Part shown: positions 34,030 through 42,064 of the stretch, piece after piece
Numbering within the stretch: position 1 is the stretch's first letter
How the letters are laid out: each line of letters begins with the position of its first letter
Source: Frankia alni ACN14a
GTDB taxonomy: Bacteria > Actinomycetota > Actinomycetes > Frankiales > Frankiaceae
Direction: 5' to 3'
DNA: 64,000 bases
Assembly (NCBI RefSeq): GCF_000058485.1
Contig: NC_008278.1
Span: forward strand, 3,714,962-3,778,961
Notes under the pieces: generated by a model
What the model saw: the letters and a program-made list of their open reading frames with translations, nothing else
Database searches by the model: none
Told to the model about the DNA's origin: nothing
Made by a program: the position numbers and the translations under genes

Positions 34030-34932
34030 TCAGCGCTCGCGGATCACCGTCGCCACCGTGTACGGACGGCCGGCCGGGCCGCCCGCGCTGACCTCGTACA
34101 CCGCGAGGGAACGGCCCCGGTGGACCGCGCGGGTCGTGAAGGTGACGGGATGGTTGCCGTCGCCGGGGCGCAGGAAGCTGATCCGGACCGATGTGGTGTG
34201 TGGCGGCCCGTCCGGGTCCGCCAGCGCCACCGCGAGATCGGAGCCGCACAGCAGCACACCGCCGTGCACGGTGTTGTGCGGGTTCTGCATCCCGGGACCG
34301 CTCGGCAGGACGAGCGCCGGCCAGCCCGCCTCGGGCCCCGCCGCCCCGGCCGCCGACAACGCCCCGGCCGCCGGTGACGTCTGCTCGGGGATCGCTCCGG
34401 CCGACGCCGACGCCGACGCCGACGTCGACGCCGGCGCCAGGTCGAGGGTGTCGAACAGGGACTCGTGGTCCGCGGGCGGCAGGGGCGGGCGCATTCCGCC
34501 CGGCGGCAGGATGTCCGCCGGCACGTAGCGGCAACGGCCGGTCGCCACGGCCACCACCCGGCCCTCGCCGTCGTACACGGTGGCGGCGGCGAGCCCGCCG
34601 ACGGCGTCGCGGCCCAGCAGCGTGGCGTGCGCGGTCAGCTCCGGGCCGGCCCACGGCGGGGGGACGACGACCTCCAGCGAGAGCTGGGAGGTCACCGAAT
34701 GCCGGTCGCCGAGGCGGGCCCGCAGGATCGCCGAGCCGATCGCGTCGTCGACCACGACCCCGAGCGAGCCGACCGTCGGGACGCCGTCGGGTCCGGCCAG
34801 CCACGGCCCGATCCGCATCCGTACCCGGGTACCGTCGTCGCCGTGCACGGGGGGCAGCACCCGAAAGCGCGTCTCGGCGTACTCCCTGGCCCGGGCGCCG
34901 GGCGGCTCGGCCCGGCCAGTCGTGGTGGTCAA
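34030..34932 (-). CDS. Double-hotdog acyl-CoA thioesterase-like protein
   Basis: A 300-residue protein with two hotdog-like halves. The first includes GSLGVVVDDAIGSAIL and SQLSLEVVVPPP. The second includes NTVHGGVLLCGSDLAVALAD and TTSVRISFLRPG, a PaaI-like layout. The halves are joined by a Ser/Ala-rich linker with short repeats. Translation probably starts at TTG 34932, which overlaps the stop of the upstream reductase by 4 bp, so the two are coupled. It likely hydrolyses or binds acyl-CoA intermediates formed in this catabolic block. Confidence 0.8.
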   Translation of the reverse strand: MTTTTGRAEPPGARAREYAETRFRVLPPVHGDDGTRVRMRIGPWLAGPDGVPTVGSLGVVVDDAIGSAILRARLGDRHSVTSQLSLEVVVPPPWAGPELTAHATLLGRDAVGGLAAATVYDGEGRVVAVATGRCRYVPADILPPGGMRPPLPPADHESLFDTLDLAPASTSASASASAGAIPEQTSPAAGALSAAGAAGPEAGWPALVLPSGPGMQNPHNTVHGGVLLCGSDLAVALADPDGPPHTTSVRISFLRPGDGNHPVTFTTRAVHRGRSLAVYEVSAGGPAGRPYTVATVIRER

Positions 34933-35690
34933 GCCTTCGGCCCGCCGGCGACGTAGATGATCTGGCCGGAGACGAAGCCGGCGCCCTCGCTGACGAAGAA
35001 CGACACGGTGTGCGCGATGTCGTCGACCTCGCCGACCCGGCCGACCGGGATCACCCCCGACGACGCGGCGACGTACTCCTCCCAGGTCTTGCCCATGCGG
35101 GCGGCGGTGGCCCGGGTCATGTCGCTGGCGATGAAGCCCGGCGCGATGCAGTTCGCGGTGACGCCGAACTTGCCGAGCTCGATCGCCGCCGTCTTCGTGA
35201 AGCCCTGCAGGCCGGCCTTGGCGGTGGAGTAGTTCAGCTGGCCGCGGTTGCCCAGCGCCGACGTGCTCGACAGGTTGACGATGCGGCCCCAGCCGGCGTC
35301 GACCATGTGCTTCTGAACCGCGCGGGTCATCAGGAACGCGCCGCGCAGGTGCACGCCGATCACCGAGTCCCAGTCGGCCTCGCTCATCTTGAACAGCAGG
35401 TTGTCCCGGGTGATGCCGGCATTGTTGATCAGCACGGTCGGCGCGCCGAGCCCCTCGGTGACGGCCGCGACGGCCGCGGTGACCTGCTCGGGGTCGGCGA
35501 CGTCCGCGCCGACCGCCAGGGCGCGACCGCCGGCCGCGGTGATCGCCTCGACGGTGCCCTTGGCGGCGGCCTCCTCCAGGTCGAGCACGGCGACCGCCAG
35601 GCCGTCGCGGGACAGCCGCTGGGCGATCGCGGCGCCGATGCCGCGGGCCGCCCCGGTGACGATCGCGACGCGGGTGGGGGATTCGGACAC
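34929..35690 (-). CDS. FabG-like SDR (3-oxoacyl-ACP/CoA reductase)
   Basis: A 253-residue classical short-chain reductase. Cofactor motif TGAARGIGAA, NNAGIT, catalytic Ser in NLSSTSALG and Tyr/Lys in YSTAKAGLQG, and the C-terminal FVSGQIIYVAGGPKA. It reduces 3-oxoacyl thioesters or oxidises 3-hydroxyacyl ones with NADP(H). The GTG at 35690 has AGGAG seven bases upstream, which decides the start. It forms an operon with the thioesterase downstream. Repeats lie in its leader region. Confidence 0.9.
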   Translation of the reverse strand: MSESPTRVAIVTGAARGIGAAIAQRLSRDGLAVAVLDLEEAAAKGTVEAITAAGGRALAVGADVADPEQVTAAVAAVTEGLGAPTVLINNAGITRDNLLFKMSEADWDSVIGVHLRGAFLMTRAVQKHMVDAGWGRIVNLSSTSALGNRGQLNYSTAKAGLQGFTKTAAIELGKFGVTANCIAPGFIASDMTRATAARMGKTWEEYVAASSGVIPVGRVGEVDDIAHTVSFFVSEGAGFVSGQIIYVAGGPKA

Positions 35691-35702
35691 GGGCGCACTC
35701 CT

Positions 35703-35792
35703 AGCAGTAGAGGTCACGGCAGCAGTAGAGGTCACGGCAGCAGGGTGAGGTCACGGCAGCAGTTGAGGTCAGGGCAGTTGAGGTCACGTGGC
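35703..35792. repeat. Five imperfect 17-19 bp tandem repeats
   Basis: Units close to AGCAGTAGAGGTCACGGC start at 35703, 35721, 35739, 35758 and 35776, in the region between the FabG-like and GntR genes (35691-36092). Each holds GAGGTCA, so an iterated protein-binding site is possible. No gene is recognised in this gap. Confidence 0.75.
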
Positions 35793-36009
35793 AGGTGGGC
35801 AGGCAGCCAGGCGGCGGTCGGCGTGGCCGGGCGCGAGGGCCCCAGGGGCACATTTGCGCCCACCTTCCGGCCAGTCAAGCGAATGGTCACCCTGGGCGGC
35901 CGGCGCGCCGCGGTGATCTGCGGCGCGCGCCGGATGGGGTATGAAGGAACTCGTGGTCGGCCGGGCCGGTACAGCCGGCGACGCACGTGTCGTCGTGAGT
36001 GTCGTCGTC

Positions 36010-36069
36010 GGTGTCGACGTGACTGTCGTCGACGTGAATGTCGTCGACGTGACTGTCGTCGACGTGAAT
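36010..36069. repeat. Four 15-bp tandem repeats upstream of a GntR gene
   Basis: Units alternate between GTCGTCGACGTGAAT and GTCGTCGACGTGACT (36025, 36040, 36055, plus a degenerate one before). Each contains the palindrome GTCGAC. The array ends 23 bp before the GntR start codon and may be an autoregulatory site. Confidence 0.8.
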
Positions 36070-36092
36070 GTCATTGTGAGGAAACTGCGGAC

Positions 36093-36884
36093 ATGACTGT
36101 TGCCGGGCCCGTCGGAGCGGCCCCCGAGGAGCGCCCGGGGGCGGACCGGCGCGTGCGCCTGCCGAAGTCGGCCGAGCTCGTCGCCGGGCACCTGCGTCGG
36201 CAGATCGTCCGCGGGGAGCTCGCCGCCGGCGAGGCGCTGCCCCCCGAAAGCGCGCTCATGGCCCAGTTCCACGTGTCGCGCCCGACGCTGCGCGAGGCCT
36301 TCCGGGTGCTGGAGAGCGAATCGCTGATCACGGTGCGGATGGGGCCGGGCGGCGGAGTGCGGGTGCGCCCGCCGAACGTCGACGTCGCCGCCCGCTACGC
36401 CGGGCTGATCCTGCAGCACCAGGGCACCGCGCTCGCCGACGTGCTGGCGGTCCGCGAGGTCGCCGAGCCGCAGGCCGTCGCCCACCTCGCCCGTGCCGGC
36501 GGGCCGACGGAGATCACCCGGCTGCGGGCCGCCCTCGACGAGCCGGCCGAACCCGCCGAGTCGCCGTTGGACACGCTGCGCCGCCTCGAGCGGTTCCACC
36601 CGCTGCTGATCGAGCTGACCGGCAACCAGACGCTGCGGGTCCTGATGGGCATGATCGAGCACATCGTCGAGCTCGCCGACCGGTCGCGGGTGCAGTCGGA
36701 CGCCGGCTCGCCCGACCTGGACACGGCGGTCGCGCGCAGCCGGGCCGCCCACGCCCGGGTCGTGGACCTCATCGAGGCCCGCGACGCCGAGCGCGCCGAG
36801 CGGCTGTGGCGCCGCCACCTCGTCGCCGGCCGGGACTACCTCGAGCGCGGCGACGGCACCACCGTCCTGGACATGTTCGGCTGA
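36093..36884 (+). CDS. GntR/FadR-family transcriptional regulator
   Basis: A 263-residue regulator. The winged HTH is at about 20-85 (LPPESALMAQFHVSRPTLRE followed by AFRVLESESLITVR), with a GPGGGVRVR wing, then an all-helical FCD-type domain (VLAVREVAEPQAVAHLAR, LTGNQTLRVLMGMIEHIVEL). Such proteins usually respond to acyl-CoA or organic acids. ATG 36093 follows GAGGAAA. It is a close paralogue of the regulator at 39533-40363, and the pair brackets two acyl-CoA dehydrogenase genes, which are the likely targets. Confidence 0.9.
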   Translation: MTVAGPVGAAPEERPGADRRVRLPKSAELVAGHLRRQIVRGELAAGEALPPESALMAQFHVSRPTLREAFRVLESESLITVRMGPGGGVRVRPPNVDVAARYAGLILQHQGTALADVLAVREVAEPQAVAHLARAGGPTEITRLRAALDEPAEPAESPLDTLRRLERFHPLLIELTGNQTLRVLMGMIEHIVELADRSRVQSDAGSPDLDTAVARSRAAHARVVDLIEARDAERAERLWRRHLVAGRDYLERGDGTTVLDMFG

Positions 36885-36895
36885 CCCGCCCGCCC

Positions 36896-36915
36896 GGTGC
36901 CGGGCGTCCGGCACC
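36896..36915. terminator. Short hairpin between convergent genes
   Basis: GGTGCCGG-GCGT-CCGGCACC, a perfect eight-base stem with a four-base loop, lies between the convergent GntR and acyl-CoA dehydrogenase genes. Confidence 0.5.
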
Positions 36916-36952
36916 CGCCGGCTGCCCGCCGCGCTGCGCCCGCCGGCCGGGT

Positions 36953-38131
36953 TCACCTCTCCGTGGAGCCGGCGAGGACGTCGACGGCCGCGGCCCCGTC
37001 CGGCTGCGCGGGGGCGTGGGCGGTGATGCCGGCGAGCGCGGCGATGCGGTCGAGCTGCTCCTGCGGGTCGCGCAGCAGCAGCCGGTCGGTCGTGGCCCGC
37101 TTGAGGTACAGGTGGGCGGAGTGCTCCCAGGTGAAGCCGATGCCGCCGTGCACCTGGACGTTCTCGCCGGCGGCGAGCAGGGCCGCCTCCGAGCAGGTCA
37201 GGCCGGCGATGCTGGCCACCTCGGGCAGCTCGGCGGGGGACTCGTCGGCGGTCCACGCCGCGTACATCACCGCCGACGTGGCCGCCTCCACCTCCAGCAG
37301 CACGGTCGCCAGCTTGTGCTTGATCGCCTGGAAGGAGCCGATCGGCCGGCCGAACTGCTCGCGCTGCTTGGCGTAGTCCACCGCCGACGCCAGGGCCGCC
37401 TCGGCGACGCCGAGCTGCTCGGCGGCGAGCAGGGTGACCGCCGCGTCGAGGGTGCGGGCCAGGCCCGGCGCACCGGCGCCGTCGGCGCCGAGCAGGACAC
37501 CGGGCGTGCCGGTGAGGGTGACCCGGGTGACCTGCCGGGTCGGGTCGACGACGGGCAGCGCCTCGACGGCCAGGCCTGCGGCGCCGGCGTCGACGAGGAA
37601 CAGCGACGTCCCGGCGGCGGTCGTGGCGGTGACGACGAACAGCCCGGCGCTCTGCCCGTCGAGCACCCAGTCCTTGACGCCGCTCAGCGCCCAGCCGTCC
37701 CCGGCGCGCTCGGCCGTGGTCGTGGGGGTGGCGTCCCAGGGCCGACCGGGTTCGCGGGCGGCGAGGGTGCCGGTGGTGGTGCCGGCGGCCAGGCCCGGCA
37801 GGTGGGCGGCGGCGGCGTCGGGGTCGCCGGCGTGCAGCAGCGCCTGGGTGGCGATGCTGGTCGACAGCAGGGGCGCGCACAGCAGGCTGCGGCCGGCCTC
37901 GCTCAGCGCGATGCCGAGCTCCACCAGGCCGAACCCGGCGCCGCCGTACTCCTCCGGCACGGCGAGGGCCGGCAGCTCCAGCTCGTCGCACAGCCGCTGC
38001 CAGGTCACCGGGTCCCACCCGGTCGGCGTCGCCATGTCGCGCCGCACCGCATCGGCGTCGGCGACCTCGGCGAAGTAGCGCCGGATGCCGCGGCGCAGCT
38101 CTTCGTGCTCGGGACTGTACCGGAACTGCAC
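36953..38131 (-). CDS. Acyl-CoA dehydrogenase family protein
   Basis: A 392-residue FAD-dependent acyl-CoA dehydrogenase. Seen: VPEEYGGAGFGLVELGIALS near the N-terminus, REQFGRPIGSFQAIKHKLA, and ENVQVHGGIGFTWEHSAHLY at the C-terminus. The middle beta domain (WALSGVKDWVLDGQSAGLFV) is degenerate compared with FadE proteins of straight-chain oxidation, resembling subunits of heteromeric steroid-side-chain enzymes. GTG 38131 has GGAGG four bases upstream. It is divergent from a second acyl-CoA dehydrogenase (38330), and the shared promoter holds a repeat array. The two proteins might form one complex. Confidence 0.88.
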   Translation of the reverse strand: MQFRYSPEHEELRRGIRRYFAEVADADAVRRDMATPTGWDPVTWQRLCDELELPALAVPEEYGGAGFGLVELGIALSEAGRSLLCAPLLSTSIATQALLHAGDPDAAAAHLPGLAAGTTTGTLAAREPGRPWDATPTTTAERAGDGWALSGVKDWVLDGQSAGLFVVTATTAAGTSLFLVDAGAAGLAVEALPVVDPTRQVTRVTLTGTPGVLLGADGAGAPGLARTLDAAVTLLAAEQLGVAEAALASAVDYAKQREQFGRPIGSFQAIKHKLATVLLEVEAATSAVMYAAWTADESPAELPEVASIAGLTCSEAALLAAGENVQVHGGIGFTWEHSAHLYLKRATTDRLLLRDPQEQLDRIAALAGITAHAPAQPDGAAAVDVLAGSTER

Positions 38132-38192
38132 GGAACCTCCAGCGGGTGACCGGGCCCGGCGACCGGAGTGTGGCGGCGAGTCGGCGGACGTC

Positions 38193-38268
38193 GACGGGAC
38201 CCTGTGCTTCAGACGGGACCCTGTACTCGAGACAGGACCCTGTGGTCGAGACAGGACCCTGTGCTCGA
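38193..38268. promoter_or_regulatory. Four tandem 19-bp palindromic repeats in a divergent promoter
   Basis: Units at 38193, 38212, 38231 and 38250 follow GAC-A/G-GGACCCTGT-N-CTCGA. Each includes ACAGG-N2-CCTGT or its close variant, an inverted repeat. The array lies in the 198-bp gap between two divergent acyl-CoA dehydrogenase genes, followed by an AT-rich promoter-like stretch at 38276-38302. Phased palindromes strongly suggest cooperative binding by a regulator, perhaps one of the flanking GntR proteins. Confidence 0.65.
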
Positions 38269-38329
38269 CACACAAGGATAGGGATATTGTTTATCTGATT
38301 CTAGCCGTCGCGGGTGTGGGGAGGTCAGG

Positions 38330-39556
38330 GTGGACACGCGGTATCCGGCGGAGGTGGAGCAGTTCCGTGCCGAGGTGCGGGCGGTGCTGGCGGAGGAGCT
38401 GCCCCCGGACTGGCCGGGGACGGGCGCCCTGGGCGACGCGGCGGCGGTCCGCGAGTTCGTGACCGGATGGCGCCGGACGCTGCACCGCCGCGGGCTGCTG
38501 GGGGTGGCCTGGCCGGTGGAGCACGGCGGCCGGGGGCTGACCACCCTGCACCAGGTGGTGCTGGTGGAGGAGCTGACCCGGGCCGGGGTGCCGTTCGGGG
38601 TGCAGCCGCAGGACTCGACCGGGTTCAAGATGCTGGGCAACACCCTGCTGCGCTACGGCACCGAGGCGCAGAAGGCGACCATCCTGCCCGGCCTGCTGTC
38701 CGGCGAGCAGATCTGGTGCCAGGGCTTCTCCGAGCCGAACGCCGGCTCCGACCTCGCCGCGGCGGGGACGCGGGCACGCCTGGTCGACGGCGAGTGGCAC
38801 ATCGACGGGCAGAAGATCTGGACGTCGGGGGCGCACCGCAGCACGGGGATCTTCGTGCTGGCCCGCACCGAGCCCGAGGCGGCCAAGCACCGGGGGCTGT
38901 CGTTCCTGCTGGTGCCGCTGGACCAGCCGGGGGTGGAGGTCCGCCCGATCCGGCACATGACCGGCGGGGAGGACTTCTGCGAGGTGTTCTTCACCGACGC
39001 CCGCTGCCCCGCGGACGCCATCGTCGGCAAGCCCGGCGACGGGTGGAAGGTCGCCTCGACCCTGCTGACCTACGAGCGCGGCGAGGAGGCGGCGACCAAC
39101 CCGATCCTGTTCGCCGCGGAGCTCGACCGGCTGGTGGAGCTGGCCCGCCGGCGCGGGGTCGCGGACGAGCCCTCGGTGCGCCGGCGGCTGGCGTACTTCC
39201 GGTCCCGGGTGGAGGTCATGCGCTTCCTCGGCTACCGGATCCTCAGCGACGTGCTGGCCGGCGGCGAGCTGGGGGCGGCGTCCTCGGTGTCGAAGCTCTA
39301 CTGGAGCGAGTACCACCGCGAGGTCACGCAGCTCGCGCTGGACATCGAGGGGCTCGACGGCCTGGTGCTCGTCGGCAAGGGGCCGTCGCGGCCGCTGCGG
39401 ACCGACGACCCGGGCGCCGACCCGGAGTCGACGACGAGCTGGTGGGAGGTCTCGCTCAACGCCCGGGCGGGCACGGTGTACGCGGGCACCTCGGAGGTGC
39501 AGCGCAACATCCTCGCCGAGCGCGTCCTCGGCCTACCCCGCGAGCCAGCCGTCTGA
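38330..39556 (+). CDS. Acyl-CoA dehydrogenase
   Basis: A 408-residue acyl-CoA dehydrogenase. Seen: LGVAWPVEHGGRGLTTLHQV, the flavin-stacking segment WCQGFSEPNAGSDLAA, DGQKIWTSGAHRS, SKLYWSEYHREVTQLAL and the C-terminal GTVYAGTSEVQRNILAERVL. It is more canonical than its divergent neighbour. GTG 38330 follows GGGGAGG. The last 24 bp overlap the end of the convergent GntR gene. It likely oxidises an acyl-CoA thioester in the same route as the hotdog and FabG-like proteins. Confidence 0.92.
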   Translation: MDTRYPAEVEQFRAEVRAVLAEELPPDWPGTGALGDAAAVREFVTGWRRTLHRRGLLGVAWPVEHGGRGLTTLHQVVLVEELTRAGVPFGVQPQDSTGFKMLGNTLLRYGTEAQKATILPGLLSGEQIWCQGFSEPNAGSDLAAAGTRARLVDGEWHIDGQKIWTSGAHRSTGIFVLARTEPEAAKHRGLSFLLVPLDQPGVEVRPIRHMTGGEDFCEVFFTDARCPADAIVGKPGDGWKVASTLLTYERGEEAATNPILFAAELDRLVELARRRGVADEPSVRRRLAYFRSRVEVMRFLGYRILSDVLAGGELGAASSVSKLYWSEYHREVTQLALDIEGLDGLVLVGKGPSRPLRTDDPGADPESTTSWWEVSLNARAGTVYAGTSEVQRNILAERVLGLPREPAV

Positions 39557-40363
39557 GTCGATCGGCGCCCCGGGCTCGCCGGGGCGCCCGAGCAGGTCCA
39601 GCGTGGCCTCGTCGCGCCCGCCCTGGCCGAGGTAGCGGGCGCCGGCGGCCAGGTGGCGCCGCCAGAGGTCCTGCGCGCCGGTGGCGTCCCCGGCCTCGAC
39701 GAGGTCGACGAGCATGGCGTGCACCCGCACGGTGCCGCGCTCGGCCCGCGCCAGCTCCGGGGTGCCGAGGTCGGCCTCGACGCGCGTCCAGGTGGTCCGG
39801 TTGATGATCTCGCCGAGCAGGGTGATCAGCAGGGCGAGCGTCTCGTTGCCGGCGAGGCGGACCACGAGGGTGTGGAACTCGTTGTGCAGCCGCACCCCCT
39901 GCACCCGCTCCGTGGCCGCGTCGTGCTCGGCCAGCAGGGCACGCAGCGCCCGCAGGTCGGCCCGGGTGCGCCGGCGGGCCAGCGCGGCGGCGGTCGGCGG
40001 TTCGAGCAGCAGCCGGGCGTCCCAGACGTCGGCGATCGTGGTGGCGCGGTGCTCCAGGACGAGCCCCGCGTAGCGCGCCGCGACCGCCGGGTTCGGCGAC
40101 TGGACGCGGGCCCCGCCGCCCGCGCCCCGGCGGACCGTGATGAGCGACTCCGCCTCCAGGATGCGCAGCGCCTCCCGCAGGGTCGGCCGCGAGACCCCGT
40201 ACTGCCCCATGAGCACGGCCTCGGGCGGCAGCGCCTGACCTTCGGCGAGGGTGTTGCGGACGATGGCCTGCCGCAGGTCCGAGGCGACCAGCTCGGCCAT
40301 CTTCGGCACGCGCATCCGCCGGCCGATGGCGTCGGGTGACCGGTGCGGACCGCCTGCGGCCAC
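39533..40363 (-). CDS. GntR/FadR-family transcriptional regulator (paralogue)
   Basis: A 276-residue regulator sharing layout and many residues with the one at 36093: ALPPEAVLMGQYGVSRPTLR in the HTH, GAGGGARVQSPNPAVAARYA, then an FCD-type helical domain (LHNEFHTLVVRLAGNETLAL). GTG 40363 has AAGGAG six bases upstream. Its 3' end overlaps the convergent acyl-CoA dehydrogenase gene by 24 bp. Its own upstream region contains an AT-rich element, AGATATAGATAATTTA, near 40443. Confidence 0.9.
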   Translation of the reverse strand: MAAGGPHRSPDAIGRRMRVPKMAELVASDLRQAIVRNTLAEGQALPPEAVLMGQYGVSRPTLREALRILEAESLITVRRGAGGGARVQSPNPAVAARYAGLVLEHRATTIADVWDARLLLEPPTAAALARRRTRADLRALRALLAEHDAATERVQGVRLHNEFHTLVVRLAGNETLALLITLLGEIINRTTWTRVEADLGTPELARAERGTVRVHAMLVDLVEAGDATGAQDLWRRHLAAGARYLGQGGRDEATLDLLGRPGEPGAPIDSDGWLAG

Positions 40364-40759
40364 GCTGTCTCCTTCGGTCGGGCGGGGAGGGATCGGGCGG
40401 GGAGGGATCGGGCGGAGCGAGGGCCCGTCGGCGAACACTCTAAGATATAGATAATTTAGCGCTCAAGGCCGACTGGACCGTGTCCCTCGTGTCACTCGGC
40501 AGGACCGGGACGGCGTCGCGCGGAAGCGGTGCGGCCACGTAAACGACAGGTGTGGCGGATGTCGGTATATTTCGGTAGCGTCTCCTTTCGCTGGTCAGCG
40601 TGCCTCGCCGCGGCAGAAGCCGGGCGGTTGGCCGCACCGGCAGCTATGACGAACCGCGAGTACGGGGGTGCGCGCGTCCGGCGAATTCCGGAGTGATCCT
40701 TCTCGTCCGCGGGTTCGTGTTCCGCACGCCGCTCGCGTCCGCTCGGGAGTCCTGCCGGT
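40364..40759. other. Divergent intergenic region with AT-rich promoter patch
   Basis: This 396-bp stretch has a 16-bp tandem repeat (CCCGCCCGATCCCTCC-like, about 40378-40415) and an AT-rich segment (40440-40465) between the GntR gene and the lipoprotein gene. No gene is credible here. Confidence 0.6.
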
Positions 40760-41986
40760 ATGCCTCGCACACGCTCGTCCCTGGTCCTGACCGTCGCGCT
40801 GCTCGCGCTGAGTGCGCTTGCGGGCGGCTGCTCGTCGGACACGCAACCCGCGTCCGCCGCCTGTGACACCCCCGGGGTCACCGCCGACCAGGTCCGCCTC
40901 GGCCTGCTCTACCCCGACTCGGGCCCCACCGCGTCGACGCTGGCGGCCGTGCGGGGCGGTGTCGACGCCCGCCTGGGGCTGGCGAACGAGGCCGGCGGCG
41001 TCCACGGCCGGAAGATCGTCTACGACTGGCGGGACGACCAGGGCACGACGGAGGCGAACGCGATCGGCGCCCGCGACCTGGTCGAGGGCAAGGGGGACTT
41101 CGGCATCCTCGAGTACTCCCTGGCCGCCGACGGCAGCGCGGGCTACCTCGCCGAGCGGGACGTGCCGGTGGCGGGCCTGGCCGCCAGCGACGGCTGGTCG
41201 ACCCGGCGGAACATGTTCTCCTTCTCCTACACCAACGGCGCGCCCACCGACACCTACGGCACGTTCGTGAAGTCCCACGGCGGCACCCGGGCGGTCCTGC
41301 TCACCACCGCCCTGTCCACCGGCGTCAACGACGCCGGCGCCCGCCTGTCCACGAGCCTGCGCGCGGTCGGCATCGGTGTCGTCGACCAGATCGGCTACAC
41401 CGCCAACGCGGACAACCCGGCCGCGATCGCCCGGCGGCTTGCCGCCACCGGCGCCGACACGCTGCTCACCGTCGTCGGCACCCCCGACCTGCCGGCGGTG
41501 CTGCGCGAGCTGCCCGCCACCGGGTGGAACCCGAAGGTGATCCTCTCGCTCAGCGGCTACGACGGCCAGGCGCTGGCCGAGGCGGACGGCGCCATGACCG
41601 GCGTCGTCGTGCCGGTGTTCTACCGGCCGTTCGAGGCCGGCGGGGCGCCCATCGCCGGCTACCTCGACGCGATGTCGCGCTACGCCCCCCAGATCGCCAA
41701 TCCTCGCCAGGACCTCGCGATGATCGCCTACATCGACACCGACCTGTTCCTGCGGGGGCTGCAGGAGGCCGGCGCCTGCCCGACCCGCAAGGGCTTCGTC
41801 GACGCCCTGCGCGCGGTGCACAGCTACGACGCCGGGGGCCTGATCTCGCCCCTGAACCTCAGCACCAACCTGGGCCGGCCCACCACCTGCCTCGCGTTCG
41901 TCCAGGCCACCGCCGCCGGCACCTTCGACGTCCTCGACGAGCGGCTGTGCGGCCGGGAGCTGCCCGCCTCCGGCGGTGCCGGCTGA
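40760..41986 (+). CDS. LivK-like substrate-binding lipoprotein
   Basis: A 408-residue periplasmic-binding-protein-fold lipoprotein of the branched-chain amino acid/amide type. The signal is short and hydrophobic with lipobox LAGGC (Cys about residue 24). The mature part starts DTPGVTADQVRLGLLYPDSG and contains NEAGGVHGRKIVYDWRDDQG, typical of the family. No ABC permease or ATPase genes flank it, so it either uses a distant transporter or has a sensing role. It stands between regulators of acyl-CoA genes and a CaiB transferase, suggesting a carboxylic acid ligand. Confidence 0.88.
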   Translation: MPRTRSSLVLTVALLALSALAGGCSSDTQPASAACDTPGVTADQVRLGLLYPDSGPTASTLAAVRGGVDARLGLANEAGGVHGRKIVYDWRDDQGTTEANAIGARDLVEGKGDFGILEYSLAADGSAGYLAERDVPVAGLAASDGWSTRRNMFSFSYTNGAPTDTYGTFVKSHGGTRAVLLTTALSTGVNDAGARLSTSLRAVGIGVVDQIGYTANADNPAAIARRLAATGADTLLTVVGTPDLPAVLRELPATGWNPKVILSLSGYDGQALAEADGAMTGVVVPVFYRPFEAGGAPIAGYLDAMSRYAPQIANPRQDLAMIAYIDTDLFLRGLQEAGACPTRKGFVDALRAVHSYDAGGLISPLNLSTNLGRPTTCLAFVQATAAGTFDVLDERLCGRELPASGGAG

Positions 41987-42064
41987 GCGATCACCGCGCC
42001 GGATTCGGCCATATCCGATAGACAGGTAGACAGCGCTTTCTCGGCGCCAGGAACCGGAGGTCAG

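Noticed and set aside
38193-38268. CRISPR-like repeat array
   Set aside because: The units are directly adjacent without spacers and are palindromic; no cas genes are present. An operator array is a better reading.
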